Shown here: positions 52,635 to 63,500 of the stretch, in pieces
Layout of the letters: each line of letters starts with the position of its first letter
Numbering within the stretch: the first letter of the stretch is position 1
Assembly (NCBI RefSeq): GCF_001854325.1
Contig: NZ_CP017754.1
Location: 1,364,001 to 1,428,000 of the forward strand
Direction: 5' to 3'
Source of the DNA: Cupriavidus malaysiensis
GTDB taxonomy: Bacteria > Pseudomonadota > Gammaproteobacteria > Burkholderiales > Burkholderiaceae
DNA length: 64,000 nucleotides
Made by a program: the position numbers and the translations under genes
Notes under the pieces: model-generated
What the model was told of the DNA's origin: nothing
Database searches by the model: none
Seen by the model: only the letters and a program-made list of their open reading frames with translations

Positions 52635-53243
52635 TCAGAACTTCACGGCCGGCGGCGTCGCGATCGCCTTCTCGTTGTCCACGGTGAAGGCGGGCTTGAC
52701 CTGGTATTTGAAGACCATGGCCGTGAGATTGGTGGGGAAGCTGCGCGCCAGCACGTTGTAGGCCTGCACCGCGACGATGTAGCGCTGGCGTGCCACCGTG
52801 ATGCGGTTCTCGGTGCCTTCGAGCTGCGACTGCAGGTCGCGGAAGGAGGCGTCGGCCTTCAGCTGCGGATAGTTCTCCGACACCGCCATCAGGCGCGACA
52901 GCGCGCTGGTGAGCTCGCCCTGGGCCTGCTGGAAGCGCTGGAAGGCCGCAGGGTCGTTGAGCGTCTCGGGTGTGACCTGGATGCTGGTGGCGGCGGCGCG
53001 TGCCTTGGTCACCGCTTCCAGGGTCTCGCGCTCGTGCGTGGCATAGCCCTTGACCGTGTTGACCAGGTTGGGGATCAGGTCGGCGCGGCGCTGGTACTGG
53101 TTGATGACCTCGCTCCAGGCGGCCTTGACCGCTTCGTCCTTGGCCTGGAAGTCGTTGTAGCCGCACGCGCTCAGCAGGCTCGCAAGCCAGGCCAGCACGA
53201 GCCAGCGGATCAGGGTCAGGGGCGAAGTCAGGGAAGCGGTCAT
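52635..53243 (-). CDS. lemA: LemA family lipoprotein
   Basis: A 202-aa LemA-family protein. The signal peptide ends with the lipobox LLSAC, followed by GYNDFQAKDEAV. The core motif NQYQRRADLIPNLVNTVKGY and the helical repeats (ENYPQLKADASFRDLQSQLE, ENRITVARQRYI) are typical. LemA proteins form coiled structures at the membrane with unclear function. It is the first gene of the operon with the two TPM genes. ATG at 53243 is used; TTG 12 nt earlier is possible. Confidence 0.92.
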   Translation of the reverse strand: MTASLTSPLTLIRWLVLAWLASLLSACGYNDFQAKDEAVKAAWSEVINQYQRRADLIPNLVNTVKGYATHERETLEAVTKARAAATSIQVTPETLNDPAAFQRFQQAQGELTSALSRLMAVSENYPQLKADASFRDLQSQLEGTENRITVARQRYIVAVQAYNVLARSFPTNLTAMVFKYQVKPAFTVDNEKAIATPPAVKF

Positions 53244-53630
53244 CGAGGGCTCCAAAGTCAGGCGAATCTCAAGTGTAGCGCACGGGCAGGTGCCCCTTGC
53301 GTGGCGCCAGCCGGTTGACGCGGCGCGGCATGCGCGGGTAGATTGTCGGTTCCCGGCGCGCCGATGCGCCGGATTTTTCCAGTCCTGGATTCTCCCTCGT
53401 GCGCCGCGCCTGTCCCGTTTCCGCCATCGCCGGCCCTGCCGTTCCCGGCCAGGCCGGCCTGCGCGCGCACGCCAAAAGCAAAAAACAGCCGCTCATCTGA
53501 CCGGGGCGCGCTGTTCCGTCAGATGAGCGACGGAACGGCACGCACGGCAGGGCGCTCATCCCCCCTGGTCCGCATCTCCCGCTCCGCGCGCACCTGTGCG
53601 GTTTTCCGATCGGTCGATCCGGAGAGTTCG
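53244..53630. other. Divergent region between lemA and the DapA-like gene
   Basis: These 387 bases hold no supported gene. A 12-bp perfect inverted repeat occurs at 53488-53527. Promoters for both directions should lie here; none is clear. Confidence 0.5.
53488..53527. promoter_or_regulatory. 12-bp perfect inverted repeat upstream of the DapA-like gene
   Basis: CGCTCATCTGAC (53488-53499) and GTCAGATGAGCG (53516-53527) with a 16-nt loop, about 104 nt upstream of the start codon. On the minus strand it is followed by GCTGTTTTTTG, so it could be a leftward terminator; on the plus side it could be an operator or leader hairpin. Confidence 0.6.
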
Positions 53631-54683
53631 ATGCAAGACGTGAGGCAAGAAGAGATCCAGCAGGGCATCAGGCAAGACACCAGGCAAGACACCAGGCAAG
53701 ACACCAGGCAAGACACCAGGCAAGACACCAGGCAAGACACCAGGCAAGACACCAGGCAAGACACCAGGCAAGACACCAGGCAAGACATCGGGCAGGAGGT
53801 GTTTTCAGGCATCTGGCTGCCGCTGGTCACCCCCTTTGCCGGGGGCGAGGTGGACCATGGCGCGCTGCGCAGGCTGGTGGCGCACTACCGCGGCAGCGGC
53901 ATCGCCGGCCTGGTGGTGTGCGGCAGCACCGGCGAGGCCGCGGCGCTGGACGAGGCGGAACAGCTGGCGGTGCTGGATGCCGTGCTGGAAGAGGCCGGCG
54001 GGCTGCCGGTGATGATGGGCCTGGCCGGCTTCAACCAGCGCCAGGTGCTGGCGCGGCTGGCACGCCTGAACGAGCGGCCGCTGGCCGGCCTGCTGACGCC
54101 GGCGCCCTGCTATGTGCGGCCGTCGCAGCAGGGGCTGCTGGGTTACTTCAGCACGCTGGCCGACCACGCGGCGGCGCCGCTGGTCCTCTACGACATTCCC
54201 TATCGCACCGGTATCAAGATCGAGACCGCAACCCTGCTGGCGCTCGCCGGCCACGGCAATATCCGCGCGCTCAAGGACTGCGGCGGCAGCCTCGACAGCA
54301 CCCAGGCCGTGATCGACGATGGCCGCCTGGCGCTGCTGGCGGGGGAGGATGCGCAGGTGCTGGGCACGCTGTGCCTGGGCGGCCGCGGCGCCATCATCGC
54401 CTCCGCCCACGTCCGGCCCGACCTGTTCGTGGGCCTCTGGCGGGCCGTGGAGGCCGGCCGGCTGGCCGAGGCGAGGCGCCTGTTCCGGGCGCTCGCGCCG
54501 GTGCTGTCGCTGCTGTTCGCCGAAACCAACCCGGGGCCGCTCAAGGCCCTGCTGGCCCGGCAGGGGCTGTTGCGCGACGAGCTGCGCGCGCCCATGACCG
54601 CGGCCTCGCCCGCCCTGGCGGAGCAGCTGGCGGCGGCGTACGCGGCGCTCGATGGCGTGCGCGCGCCGGTGGCCGGCGCCTGA
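53631..54683 (+). CDS. DapA/DHDPS-family aldolase with a repeat N-terminal extension
   Basis: A 350-aa class I aldolase of the dihydrodipicolinate synthase / N-acetylneuraminate lyase family. The barrel begins at about residue 58 (FSGIWLPLVTPF). Catalytic parts are present: GSTGE (98-102), Tyr161 (CYVRPSQ), YDIPYRTG and the Schiff-base Lys215 (RALKDCGGS). The first 57 residues are not part of the family: they consist mainly of nine QDTR units. The start follows GGAGAG. It may be a paralogue of housekeeping dapA with another substrate; the arginine that binds succinylated or pyruvate substrates cannot be assessed by eye. It converges on hemL. Confidence 0.85.
   Translation: MQDVRQEEIQQGIRQDTRQDTRQDTRQDTRQDTRQDTRQDTRQDTRQDTRQDIGQEVFSGIWLPLVTPFAGGEVDHGALRRLVAHYRGSGIAGLVVCGSTGEAAALDEAEQLAVLDAVLEEAGGLPVMMGLAGFNQRQVLARLARLNERPLAGLLTPAPCYVRPSQQGLLGYFSTLADHAAAPLVLYDIPYRTGIKIETATLLALAGHGNIRALKDCGGSLDSTQAVIDDGRLALLAGEDAQVLGTLCLGGRGAIIASAHVRPDLFVGLWRAVEAGRLAEARRLFRALAPVLSLLFAETNPGPLKALLARQGLLRDELRAPMTAASPALAEQLAAAYAALDGVRAPVAGA
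53677..53784. repeat. Nine-copy 12-bp tandem repeat inside the DapA-like gene
   Basis: Nine identical copies of ACACCAGGCAAG, in frame, flanked by partial copies. They encode a repeating DTRQ unit, charged and hydrophilic. Since the unit is a multiple of three, changes in copy number alter linker length but not the reading frame. Confidence 0.95.
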
Positions 54684-54715
54684 CGCGCGCTACCCCGGCG
54701 GTCGTTCAGCGCGAC

Positions 54716-54733
54716 GGGCGGCCCCGGCCGCCC
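54716..54733. terminator. GC hairpin between converging dapA-like and hemL genes
   Basis: GGGCGGCC-CC-GGCCGCCC lies in the 66-nt gap between the two stops. There is no T tract, so termination would be weak or Rho-assisted. Confidence 0.35.
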
Positions 54734-54749
54734 GGGCCGTCCGAGTCGC

Positions 54750-56039
<1,290 letters not shown>

Positions 56040-56254
56040 GGCCTTGTCTGAAGTCAAAAGCAGGGGAAAGGCGTCCAACCGGCCGTCAATTCGCGGCGAA
56101 CACGCAGGGATTTGCGGGGATTCGCGCGCGAACTGCGCGGCAACGGTCGGGAACGCGGCGTATTTGGCACGGATCTGGCTTGCCACGGCTGGCGCCGTCT
56201 GCGCTGATTCGGTACCATCTGCGCTGAATTTTAATGGAGAGTCACCTGCCCGTT

Positions 56255-56425
56255 ATGGAATACAAGACCTGGATGTGCCTGATCTGCGGATGGATCTACG
56301 ATGAGGCCGCCGGCGCGCCCGAGGATGGCATCGCCCCCGGCACCCGCTGGGAGGACGTGCCCATCAACTGGACCTGCCCCGAGTGCGGTGCCCGCAAGGA
56401 AGATTTCGAGATGGTGGCTATCTGA
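56255..56425 (+). CDS. rubA: Rubredoxin
   Basis: A 56-aa rubredoxin, exactly the family length. Iron ligands are Cys8 and Cys11 (MCLICGW) and Cys41 and Cys44 ([13 protein letters not shown]). It carries single electrons in the cytoplasm, for example to alkane hydroxylases or in oxidative stress defence. The ATG at 56255 fits the family start MEYKTWMC; an in-frame ATG 21 nt earlier lacks a ribosome site, while GGAGAG lies before 56255. Confidence 0.95.
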   Translation: MEYKTWMCLICGWIYDEAAGAPEDGIAPGTRWEDVPINWTCPECGARKEDFEMVAI

Positions 56426-56739
56426 GCCACCGGCGCGCGCAGCCGCGTCGCGCCGAAGCGACAGATCGCCGGAGGTGGCCGCATTGCCGCGATTGACGGC
56501 CCCCCGGCGTCTTGTCACACTCTGCTGCAAATTTGAACACGGTTCCCGGCCGGCCGCTGCCACCGGGGACACGGGTAGGCGCGGGAACCATGCGCCGCCC
56601 GGCAAGCAGCCGGCTCGCCGGCTTTTTGGGAAAAAAACTAGATATCGGGGTCCGCCGGGTCGGCCAGACTGATCCGGTCGGGTGTTCTCAAGTGAATGCC
56701 GGCGCATCCGCATGGACGGGCGCCGTTCGCGGGAACAAA
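56426..56739. other. Gap between rubredoxin and pilG
   Basis: These 314 bases contain the rubredoxin terminator (56608-56627) and then about 110 bases that must hold the pilG promoter. No clear -35/-10 pair stands out. Confidence 0.5.
56608..56627 (+). terminator. Rho-independent terminator after rubredoxin
   Basis: AGCCGG-CTCG-CCGGCT followed by TTTT. It separates the rubredoxin transcript from the pilG operon. Confidence 0.75.
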
Positions 56740-57222
56740 ATGCGGGTCGCTCAGATTGCAGAACACGACGGGGTCGCCGGCGCGCCGGGCGCGGCATGCG
56801 CACGCCGCAAGGTGCTGGTCATCGATGACTCCAGCACGATCCGCCGCACGGCGGAGATCTTCCTGTCGCAGGCGGGTTGCGAGGTCATGCTGGCCGAGGA
56901 CGGTTTCGATGCCCTCGCCAAGGTGGGCGACCTGCACCCGGACCTGATTTTCTGCGACATCCTGATGCCGCGCCTGGACGGCTACCAGACCTGCTCCCTG
57001 ATCAAGAAGAGCCCGCGCTTCCACGCCATCCCGGTGATCATGCTGTCCTCGCGCGACGGCGTGTTCGACCGCTCGCGCGGCCGCCTGGTCGGCGCGCGCG
57101 ACCATCTCGCCAAACCGTTCACCCGCGAAGCGCTGCTGCACGTGCTGGAAACCTGCGCGCCGGCGCCGGCCGCGCTGGCGTCCGCAGCGTCCGCAGTGTC
57201 GTCTGCAGCCTTGCCTGCATAA
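56740..57222 (+). CDS. pilG: Twitching motility response regulator PilG
   Basis: A 160-aa single-domain CheY-like protein. Acidic pocket Asp29-Asp30 (VLVIDDSS), phosphoacceptor Asp73 (FCDILMPRLDGYQT) and Lys125 (HLAKPF) are present. It is longer than usual PilG (about 130 aa), with an extra N-terminal stretch of about 23 residues and an Ala/Ser-rich tail of about 20. PilG promotes type IV pilus extension under control of the PilJ/PilL chemosensory pathway. First gene of the pilGHIJL operon. Confidence 0.92.
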   Translation: MRVAQIAEHDGVAGAPGAACARRKVLVIDDSSTIRRTAEIFLSQAGCEVMLAEDGFDALAKVGDLHPDLIFCDILMPRLDGYQTCSLIKKSPRFHAIPVIMLSSRDGVFDRSRGRLVGARDHLAKPFTREALLHVLETCAPAPAALASAASAVSSAALPA

Positions 57223-57265
57223 GACGGCACGCCGCACGCATGCGCTGCGCGAACCCAATCCGATC

Positions 57266-57634
57266 ATGACCATCCATAAGATCCTCATCGTAGACGACTC
57301 CCCCACCGAGGCGCTGTTCATGTCCGACCTGCTCGGCAAGCGCGGCTTCAAGGTCTCGGTCGCAGGCAACAGCGAGCAGGCCTTCGCCCGTCTCGAGAGC
57401 GAAGCCTTCGACCTGATCCTGATGGACGTGGTGATGCCCGGCCAGAACGGCTACCAGGCCACGCGCTCGATCAAGCGCGACGAACGCTTCAAGGACATCC
57501 CGGTGATCATGTGCACCAGCAAGGGCCTGGACACCGACCGCATCTGGGGCATGCGCCAGGGGGCCGCGGACTACATCGTCAAGCCGGTCGACGGCGAAGA
57601 ACTGCTGACCAAGATCGCCGCCCTGTCGCACTGA
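57266..57634 (+). CDS. pilH: Twitching motility response regulator PilH
   Basis: A 122-aa CheY-like regulator. Asp10-Asp11 (LIVDDSPTE), phosphoacceptor Asp54 (LILMDVVMPGQNGYQ), Thr84 and Lys106 (DYIVKPVDG) are all in place. PilH is phosphorylated by PilL and counteracts PilG, favouring pilus retraction or acting as a phosphate sink. It lies 43 nt after pilG. Confidence 0.95.
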   Translation: MTIHKILIVDDSPTEALFMSDLLGKRGFKVSVAGNSEQAFARLESEAFDLILMDVVMPGQNGYQATRSIKRDERFKDIPVIMCTSKGLDTDRIWGMRQGAADYIVKPVDGEELLTKIAALSH

Positions 57635-57666
57635 GCCATCCGCCACCCGCCCGCGCCATCCCCGCC

Positions 57667-58221
57667 ATGAACGCTCCCCGCCAGGACCTACGCGTGCGCC
57701 ACACCCGCCTGCAGGACTACCAGGCGATGCTGGCGCGGCGCTTGCGGGAGGCGCGCAGCCTGCCCGCCGTCGACAGTTATCTCGGCCTGCAGGTAGGCGC
57801 CCGGCACTGGCTGCTGCCGCTGGCCCAGACCGGCGAGGTGATCGAGATGCGCCAGCCCGCGCGCGTGCCGCTGACCCAGCCCTGGTACACCGGCCTGGTC
57901 AGCGCGCGCGGCAACCTGCTGGGCGTGATCGACTTCGGCCTGTTCTGCGGCGAGGGTGTCACGCCGCTGCAGCCGGGCAGCAAGATCGTCGTGCTGTCGC
58001 GCGAGGTCGAGCGCGCCTGCGGCATCCTCGCCACCCGCGTCATGGGGCTGCGCCACGCCGGCGAACTGAGCCCGCCGCCGGGCGGAACCGGCAGCGGGGC
58101 CTGCCGCGAGTGGGAAGGCGCGAGCCTGGTCGACCGCGAAGGGCGCGGCTGGCAGGTGCTGGACGTGCGCCGCCTGCTGGATACGCCGGCGTTCCTGCAG
58201 GCCGGGCGCCGACCGGCCTAG
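57667..58221 (+). CDS. pilI: CheW-like adaptor PilI
   Basis: A 184-aa CheW-domain protein (residues about 35-165, with the segments LGLQVGARHWLLPLAQTGEV and GLVSARGNLLGVIDFGLF). It couples the receptor PilJ to the kinase PilL. It lies 32 nt after pilH and about 90 nt before pilJ. Confidence 0.93.
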   Translation: MNAPRQDLRVRHTRLQDYQAMLARRLREARSLPAVDSYLGLQVGARHWLLPLAQTGEVIEMRQPARVPLTQPWYTGLVSARGNLLGVIDFGLFCGEGVTPLQPGSKIVVLSREVERACGILATRVMGLRHAGELSPPPGGTGSGACREWEGASLVDREGRGWQVLDVRRLLDTPAFLQAGRRPA

Positions 58222-58310
58222 CGCGGTCGCCAGGGCAGCGTGCGGCAGGCGCCGGCGCTGCACAGCATGCAGCACAGAAGAATCATCGAATGAACGGATT
58301 GAGGGGAGCT

Positions 58311-60500
58311 ATGGGTTTCAAGAGATTCAGCCTGGGTCGCCGCACGCAGGTGGCGCAGGCCGCGGGGCTGGCGGCCGATGGCGTGCCGGTGGCGCCGCTG
58401 CCGGCGGCGCCAGGCGGTCTTGGCGCCACTCCCGTGGACCGGCTCGGGGCCTGGCTGCGCGGCATGTCCTTCTCCAGCCGGCAGCGGGTCTTGACGATCG
58501 GCCTGGTGGCTTCGCTGGCGGCGCTGCTGGGCTCGGTCTACTTCGACAACCGGCAGGCCGACAACGGCGCGGCGCAGATCGAGATCGCCGGCGACACGCT
58601 GATGCACTCGCAGCGCCTGGCCAAGGCGGTGCCGAACGCGCTGCTCGGCAATCCGCAGGCCTTCATCCAGCTCAAGCAGTCCAGGGAGCAGCTCGCCGCC
58701 GACTTGCTGGCGCTGCAGGAAGGCAGCGCTGCGCGCAAGGTGCGGGCCACCACCGGCGCGGCCGAGCCGCTGCTGGAGACGGCCATGGGCTCCTGGAAGC
58801 GCAGCGAGAAGAGCGCGGGCGACGTGCTGGCCCAGCAGCCCACGCTCACCACCATCGGCCAGACCCTGCAGATCTTCAACGCCTCCAACCCGGAACTGCT
58901 GGAATCGGCCGAGCAGGTTGCCGCGATCAAGCTGCAGTCGGGGGCGAACGCGCGCGAAGTGGCGGCCTCGGCCCAGCTGGTGATGCTGACGCAGCGCCTG
59001 GGCAAGAACCTGAACGAGTTCATCGCCGGCGAAGGCGTCAACCCCGAGACCGCTTTCCTGCTCGGCAAGGACACCAACACCTTCCGCGAGACGCTCGACG
59101 GCCTGCTCAACGGCAGCGAGGCGCTGCGGTTGTCGGCGGCCGGCGACGCCGAGACGCGCAGCTACCTGGAGCAGCTTTCGCAGCGTTTCGACGCGGTGCA
59201 GAAGACCACGCAGACCATCCTGGGCAACCTGCCCGGCCTGATCGCCGCCAAGCGCGCGCAGCAGCAGATCTTCAACGACAACGAAGCGCTGCGTGGCGAC
59301 CTGGCGGCGCTGCAGGGCGCCTATGCGCAGGCGGCACGCTTCCGCCCGGTGACGCTGGCCGCCACCATCGGCTCGGCGCTGCTGGCGCTGCTGTGCCTGG
59401 CGGGCCTGGTCTCGCTCTACCTGCGCGACTCGCGCGTGCGTGCCAGCGAGGCCGAGGCGCGCGAGCGCGAGGCCGAGGCGCGCCGCCTGGACGAAAAGCG
59501 CAACAACGATGCCACCCAGAAGGCCATTCTGCAGTTGATGAACGAGCTGCAGGACATCGCCGACGGCGACCTGACGCGCCAGGCCACGGTGACCGAGGAC
59601 ATCACCGGCGCCATCGCCGACTCGGTGAACTACACCGTGGAAGAACTGCGCGAACTGGTGCGCCGCGTGCAGCAGACCGCGGGCGAGGTGAGCCAGGCGT
59701 CGGATCGCATGCAGGACACCTCCACCCACCTGGCCGCGGCGGCGGAGGAGCAGTCGCGCCAGATCCGCCAGACCGGCGAGTCGGTGGTGGAGATGGCCGA
59801 CCGCATCAACCAGGTGTCGCGCGGCGCGGCCGAGTCCGCCAACGTGGCGCGCACCTCGCTGACAGCGGCCGAACAGGGCCAGCGCGCGGTGCAGGATGCC
59901 ATTGCCGGCATGAACGATATCCGCGAGCAGATCCAGGAAACGTCCAAGCGCATCAAGCGCCTGGGCGAGTCCTCGCAGGAGATCGGTGAAATCGTCGAGC
60001 TGATTTCCGACATTACCGAACAGACCAACGTGCTGGCGCTGAACGCCGCCATCCAGGCCGCCTCGGCCGGCGAGGCCGGGCGCGGCTTCTCGGTGGTGGC
60101 CGAGGAAGTGCAGCGGCTGGCCGAGCGCTCCGGCGAGGCGACCAAGCAGATCGGTGCGCTGATCCGCACCATCCAGACCGACACCCAGGACGCCGTGCAC
60201 GCGATGGAGCGCAGCACCCAGGGCGTGGTCGAAGGCGCCAAGCTGTCCGACAACGCGGGCGCCGCGCTGCAGGAGATCGGCCGCGTGTCGCGCCAGCTGG
60301 CCGAGCTGATCGAGCAGATTTCGCAGACCACCTCGCACGAAGCCGGCCTGGCCAGCGCGGTGGCGCGCAATATCGACGACATCCTGCACGTCACGGAGGA
60401 AACCTCCACCGGCACGCGCCAGACCTCGGCCTCGGTGCGCCAGCTCACACTGCTGACCGAAGAGCTGCGCAACTCCGTATCGCGATTCAAGATCGGCTAA
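58311..60500 (+). CDS. pilJ: Methyl-accepting chemotaxis protein PilJ
   Basis: A 729-aa receptor. Order: cytoplasmic N-terminus, TM1 (about 59-76), a periplasmic domain with the PilJ type-IV-pili module (LMHSQRLAKAVPNALLGN and AQLVMLTQRLGKNLNEF), TM2 (about 345-370), a HAMP-like linker and the signalling hairpin with tip EAGRGFSVVAEEVQRLAERS. It senses surface contact or pilin state and drives PilL. The start at 58311 (MGFKRFSL) is chosen; ATG at 58290 is possible. No CheB/CheR-type pentapeptide was seen at the C-terminus. Confidence 0.94.
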   Translation: MGFKRFSLGRRTQVAQAAGLAADGVPVAPLPAAPGGLGATPVDRLGAWLRGMSFSSRQRVLTIGLVASLAALLGSVYFDNRQADNGAAQIEIAGDTLMHSQRLAKAVPNALLGNPQAFIQLKQSREQLAADLLALQEGSAARKVRATTGAAEPLLETAMGSWKRSEKSAGDVLAQQPTLTTIGQTLQIFNASNPELLESAEQVAAIKLQSGANAREVAASAQLVMLTQRLGKNLNEFIAGEGVNPETAFLLGKDTNTFRETLDGLLNGSEALRLSAAGDAETRSYLEQLSQRFDAVQKTTQTILGNLPGLIAAKRAQQQIFNDNEALRGDLAALQGAYAQAARFRPVTLAATIGSALLALLCLAGLVSLYLRDSRVRASEAEAREREAEARRLDEKRNNDATQKAILQLMNELQDIADGDLTRQATVTEDITGAIADSVNYTVEELRELVRRVQQTAGEVSQASDRMQDTSTHLAAAAEEQSRQIRQTGESVVEMADRINQVSRGAAESANVARTSLTAAEQGQRAVQDAIAGMNDIREQIQETSKRIKRLGESSQEIGEIVELISDITEQTNVLALNAAIQAASAGEAGRGFSVVAEEVQRLAERSGEATKQIGALIRTIQTDTQDAVHAMERSTQGVVEGAKLSDNAGAALQEIGRVSRQLAELIEQISQTTSHEAGLASAVARNIDDILHVTEETSTGTRQTSASVRQLTLLTEELRNSVSRFKIG

Positions 60501-60558
60501 GCCATCCGGCGCGTGGCGCGGCGTACGGCGGCCCGCCACGGCCATTTTGGAAGCAGTC

Positions 60559-63500
60559 ATGTCACTGAACTCCCCAGTCTCGCGCGCAGCGGCCGAACCT
60601 GACGCCATCGCGGCCGCCGCGCGGCACGAGGCGCACGCCGCACCCGCCGCGGAAGGCGGGCGGCGCGACCTCTCGATGCTGGCCTGGCTGGCGCCCAGCC
60701 TGCGCACGGCGCTCGAGGACGCCGCGGCCGAGTTCGGCCGCTATGTCGACGAAGTGCAGCAGGCGCCGGAGGCGCTGGGCGCGCGCGACACCACGTCGCT
60801 GCGCCTCGCCGGCCAGCAACTGCACCAGGCCGCCGGCGCCGTGCATATCGTCGGCCTGCGCGGCATCGATGCCTACTGCCAGGCGCTGCGCCGCCTGCTC
60901 GAGGCCGTCGATGCCGGCACGGCGGCAGCCAGCGCCGACACGCACCAGGTATTCCGCCAGGGTGTGCAGGCACTGGCGGAGTACGTCGACGACCTGCTGG
61001 CGGGGGAGCCCGATGACCCGCTGCGCCTGTTCCGCAACTACGCCGACGTGCTGGCCCTGCTCTCGGAAGAGCGCGTGCATCCGGCCGACCTGTGGGTGGA
61101 CGACGTGCAGATGCTGCCCGGCATCCTGCTGCCCACGCGCCTGCCGGCGGCGGTGGCGCGCGCGCGCCAGCGCTTCGAGGCCGCGCTGCTCGGCGCGCTG
61201 CGCCTGCCCACGCCATGTACCGATGCCGAGCAGTTGCAGCAGGTGTACCTGCCGCTGGTGCGCGCCATGCAGGACGTGCGCGCCGGCGAGCAGGAGGCGC
61301 GCCGCAGCGCCGACCATCCGGACCGCGGCGTGTGGCATGTGCTGTCGCTGGTGTTCGAGGCGCTCGCGCATGGCCTGCTGCCGTCCGACCTGCTGGCCAA
61401 GCGCTTCGCCGCGCGCGCGCACCTGCTGCTGCGCCAATACGTGCAGGGCCAGGTACGGGTGCCGCAGGCGCTGCTCAATGACGCCATCTTCCTGCTGGTC
61501 GCCACCGGCCTGGCGCCGGACGCCGAGCGTTCCGCGCCAGCGCTGGCCTTGCGCGCGGCGATCCGCCAGTGCCTGCAGGCCTTCCGCCTGGACGCCGCGC
61601 ACCTGGCCGTCGAGGCGGATTTCCGCCAGCGCTACTACGGCTGGCTCGACGGCATCGACACCGGCAACCTGCAGCAGGCTGCGGCCGGCCTGGAGCGCGC
61701 CGCGCGCGGCGACGCCGCGGCCTGGCACACCGCCCTGGCGGCGCTGGCCGAGGCCGCCCAGCCGTTGTCCCAGCCGGCCTTGTTGCGTTGCCTGGACGCG
61801 GCGGCAGGCGGCGAAGGCGTTGCTGCCGGCACTGCTGCCGGCACTGCTGCCGGCACCGCAGCGGAGGCGCTCGCGCTGTTCCTCGCGCGCGCGCTGGCCA
61901 CGCCCTGGCGTGTGCATGGCAAGTCCGGCCATGCCGCGCGCCTGCAGTTCGCACAACGTTGCGAGGAGCTGGCGAGTTGCCTGGCGGCCGGTGCGGCGGC
62001 GCCGTCCTGGCTGGTCGAGATGGTTGCCCAGGCGCAGGCGCAGGAGGTGCGGCGGGCCGCGGTGGCGCAGTTGCGCGCGCAGCTCGACAGCGGCGAGTCC
62101 TGGCTCGATGCCTATGACCGCGATGGCGGTGGAATCGCCGCCGGTACGCACCTGCAGGATGCGAGCCGGGCCTTCCGCAGCCTGCGCGATACGCTGCGCA
62201 CGCTGGCGAGCGGTGGCGCACTGACGCCGGCGCTGGCCGCGGAGGCGGGCGGCGCGGCCGCCATCGTCGAGCGGGTGGAGGCGCGCCTGGCCGGATTCGC
62301 CGGCGCCGATGCGCAGGCGCGCGCCGGCGCGCTGGCGGAGGTCGCCGGTGAACTCGGCCCGCTGCATGCCTTCGTCGACGCGGTGGAGTTCGGCAAGGCG
62401 CCGCTGGCCGGGGAGTTGGAGGTGCCCGGGGACGCGGACCTGGCGGAGCCGGGAGCGTTGCGGCCGGCATCGCCGGCATCGCCGGACGCGCTGGCGGGTG
62501 CCCGTGCTGCCGCCGCCGCGATGCTGCGCGTGCACGCCGAAGCCGAGGCGCCGGAGGTGCATGCCCTGCGCGCGGCGCTGCAGGCGGCCGGCGAGCAGGC
62601 CGCGATCGATGACGACGCGGCGCTGCGGCGTTCGGTGGCGGAGGCGACCACGCAGCTCAATGCCTGGCTGGCCGGCAGCGCCGATGCCGCCCAGCGGCTG
62701 GTGGCGGTGCTGGCCGAACCGCTGCCGCCGGCCGCGCCGGCGGCGCCCGCGCCTGCGCTCGTTGACGCCGCCGCGCCGGCCGACCATGCGGCGCTCGACG
62801 CCGAACTGCTCGACATCTTCCTGCACGAGGCCGAGGATGTGCTCGCCAGCATCGCCAGGGCGCTCGATGGCGGGCTGGCGGCGCTGGCGGATGCCGATAC
62901 GCTGAGCCGCGTGCGGCGCGGCTTCCATACCCTCAAGGGCTCCAGCCGCATGGTCGGCCTGGCCCGCTACGGGGAGGCGGCATGGGCGGTGGAGCAGGTG
63001 CTCAACCTGTGGATCGCCGAAGCCCGCGAGGCCAGGCCGGAACTGCTCGAACTGCTGCGCCAGGCGCACGCGGAACTGGAACCCTGGCTGGCCGGCCTGC
63101 GCCAGGACGCCGCCTGCCAGCGCGACGTCGACGCGCTGCTGGCGGCGGCCCAGGCCGTACGCGACGGGCGCCCGGCGGCAGCCGATGCAGCCGATGCAGC
63201 CGATGCAGCCGATGCAGCCGATGCAGCCGATGCAGCCGATGCAGCCGATGCGCGGCCGGCCATGCCGGCGGACGAGGCGCCGATCCCGTTGCACGATGCC
63301 GGTCCCGACGCGGCAGCAGGCGCGGGCGAAGTGGAATTCCCGCGCGCGGACGACGACGGGCGGGACGCGCCGGATGAGGCCGCACAGACCGGCGCGGACG
63401 CGGCGCAGGACGCCAACGTCATCCCCTTCCGGCTGGCGGGAGCGCTCTCCGGCGAGGACGACCACTACAAGGTCATCGGCCCGATCCGCATCGGGCTGCC

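Noticed and set aside
53677..53784. Tandem array that might look like a CRISPR
   Set aside because: Units are 12 bp, contiguous and without spacers, and lie in frame inside a gene.
63178..63249. Short repeat cluster in pilL as a CRISPR
   Set aside because: Units are 9 bp with no spacers and encode an in-frame AAD tract.
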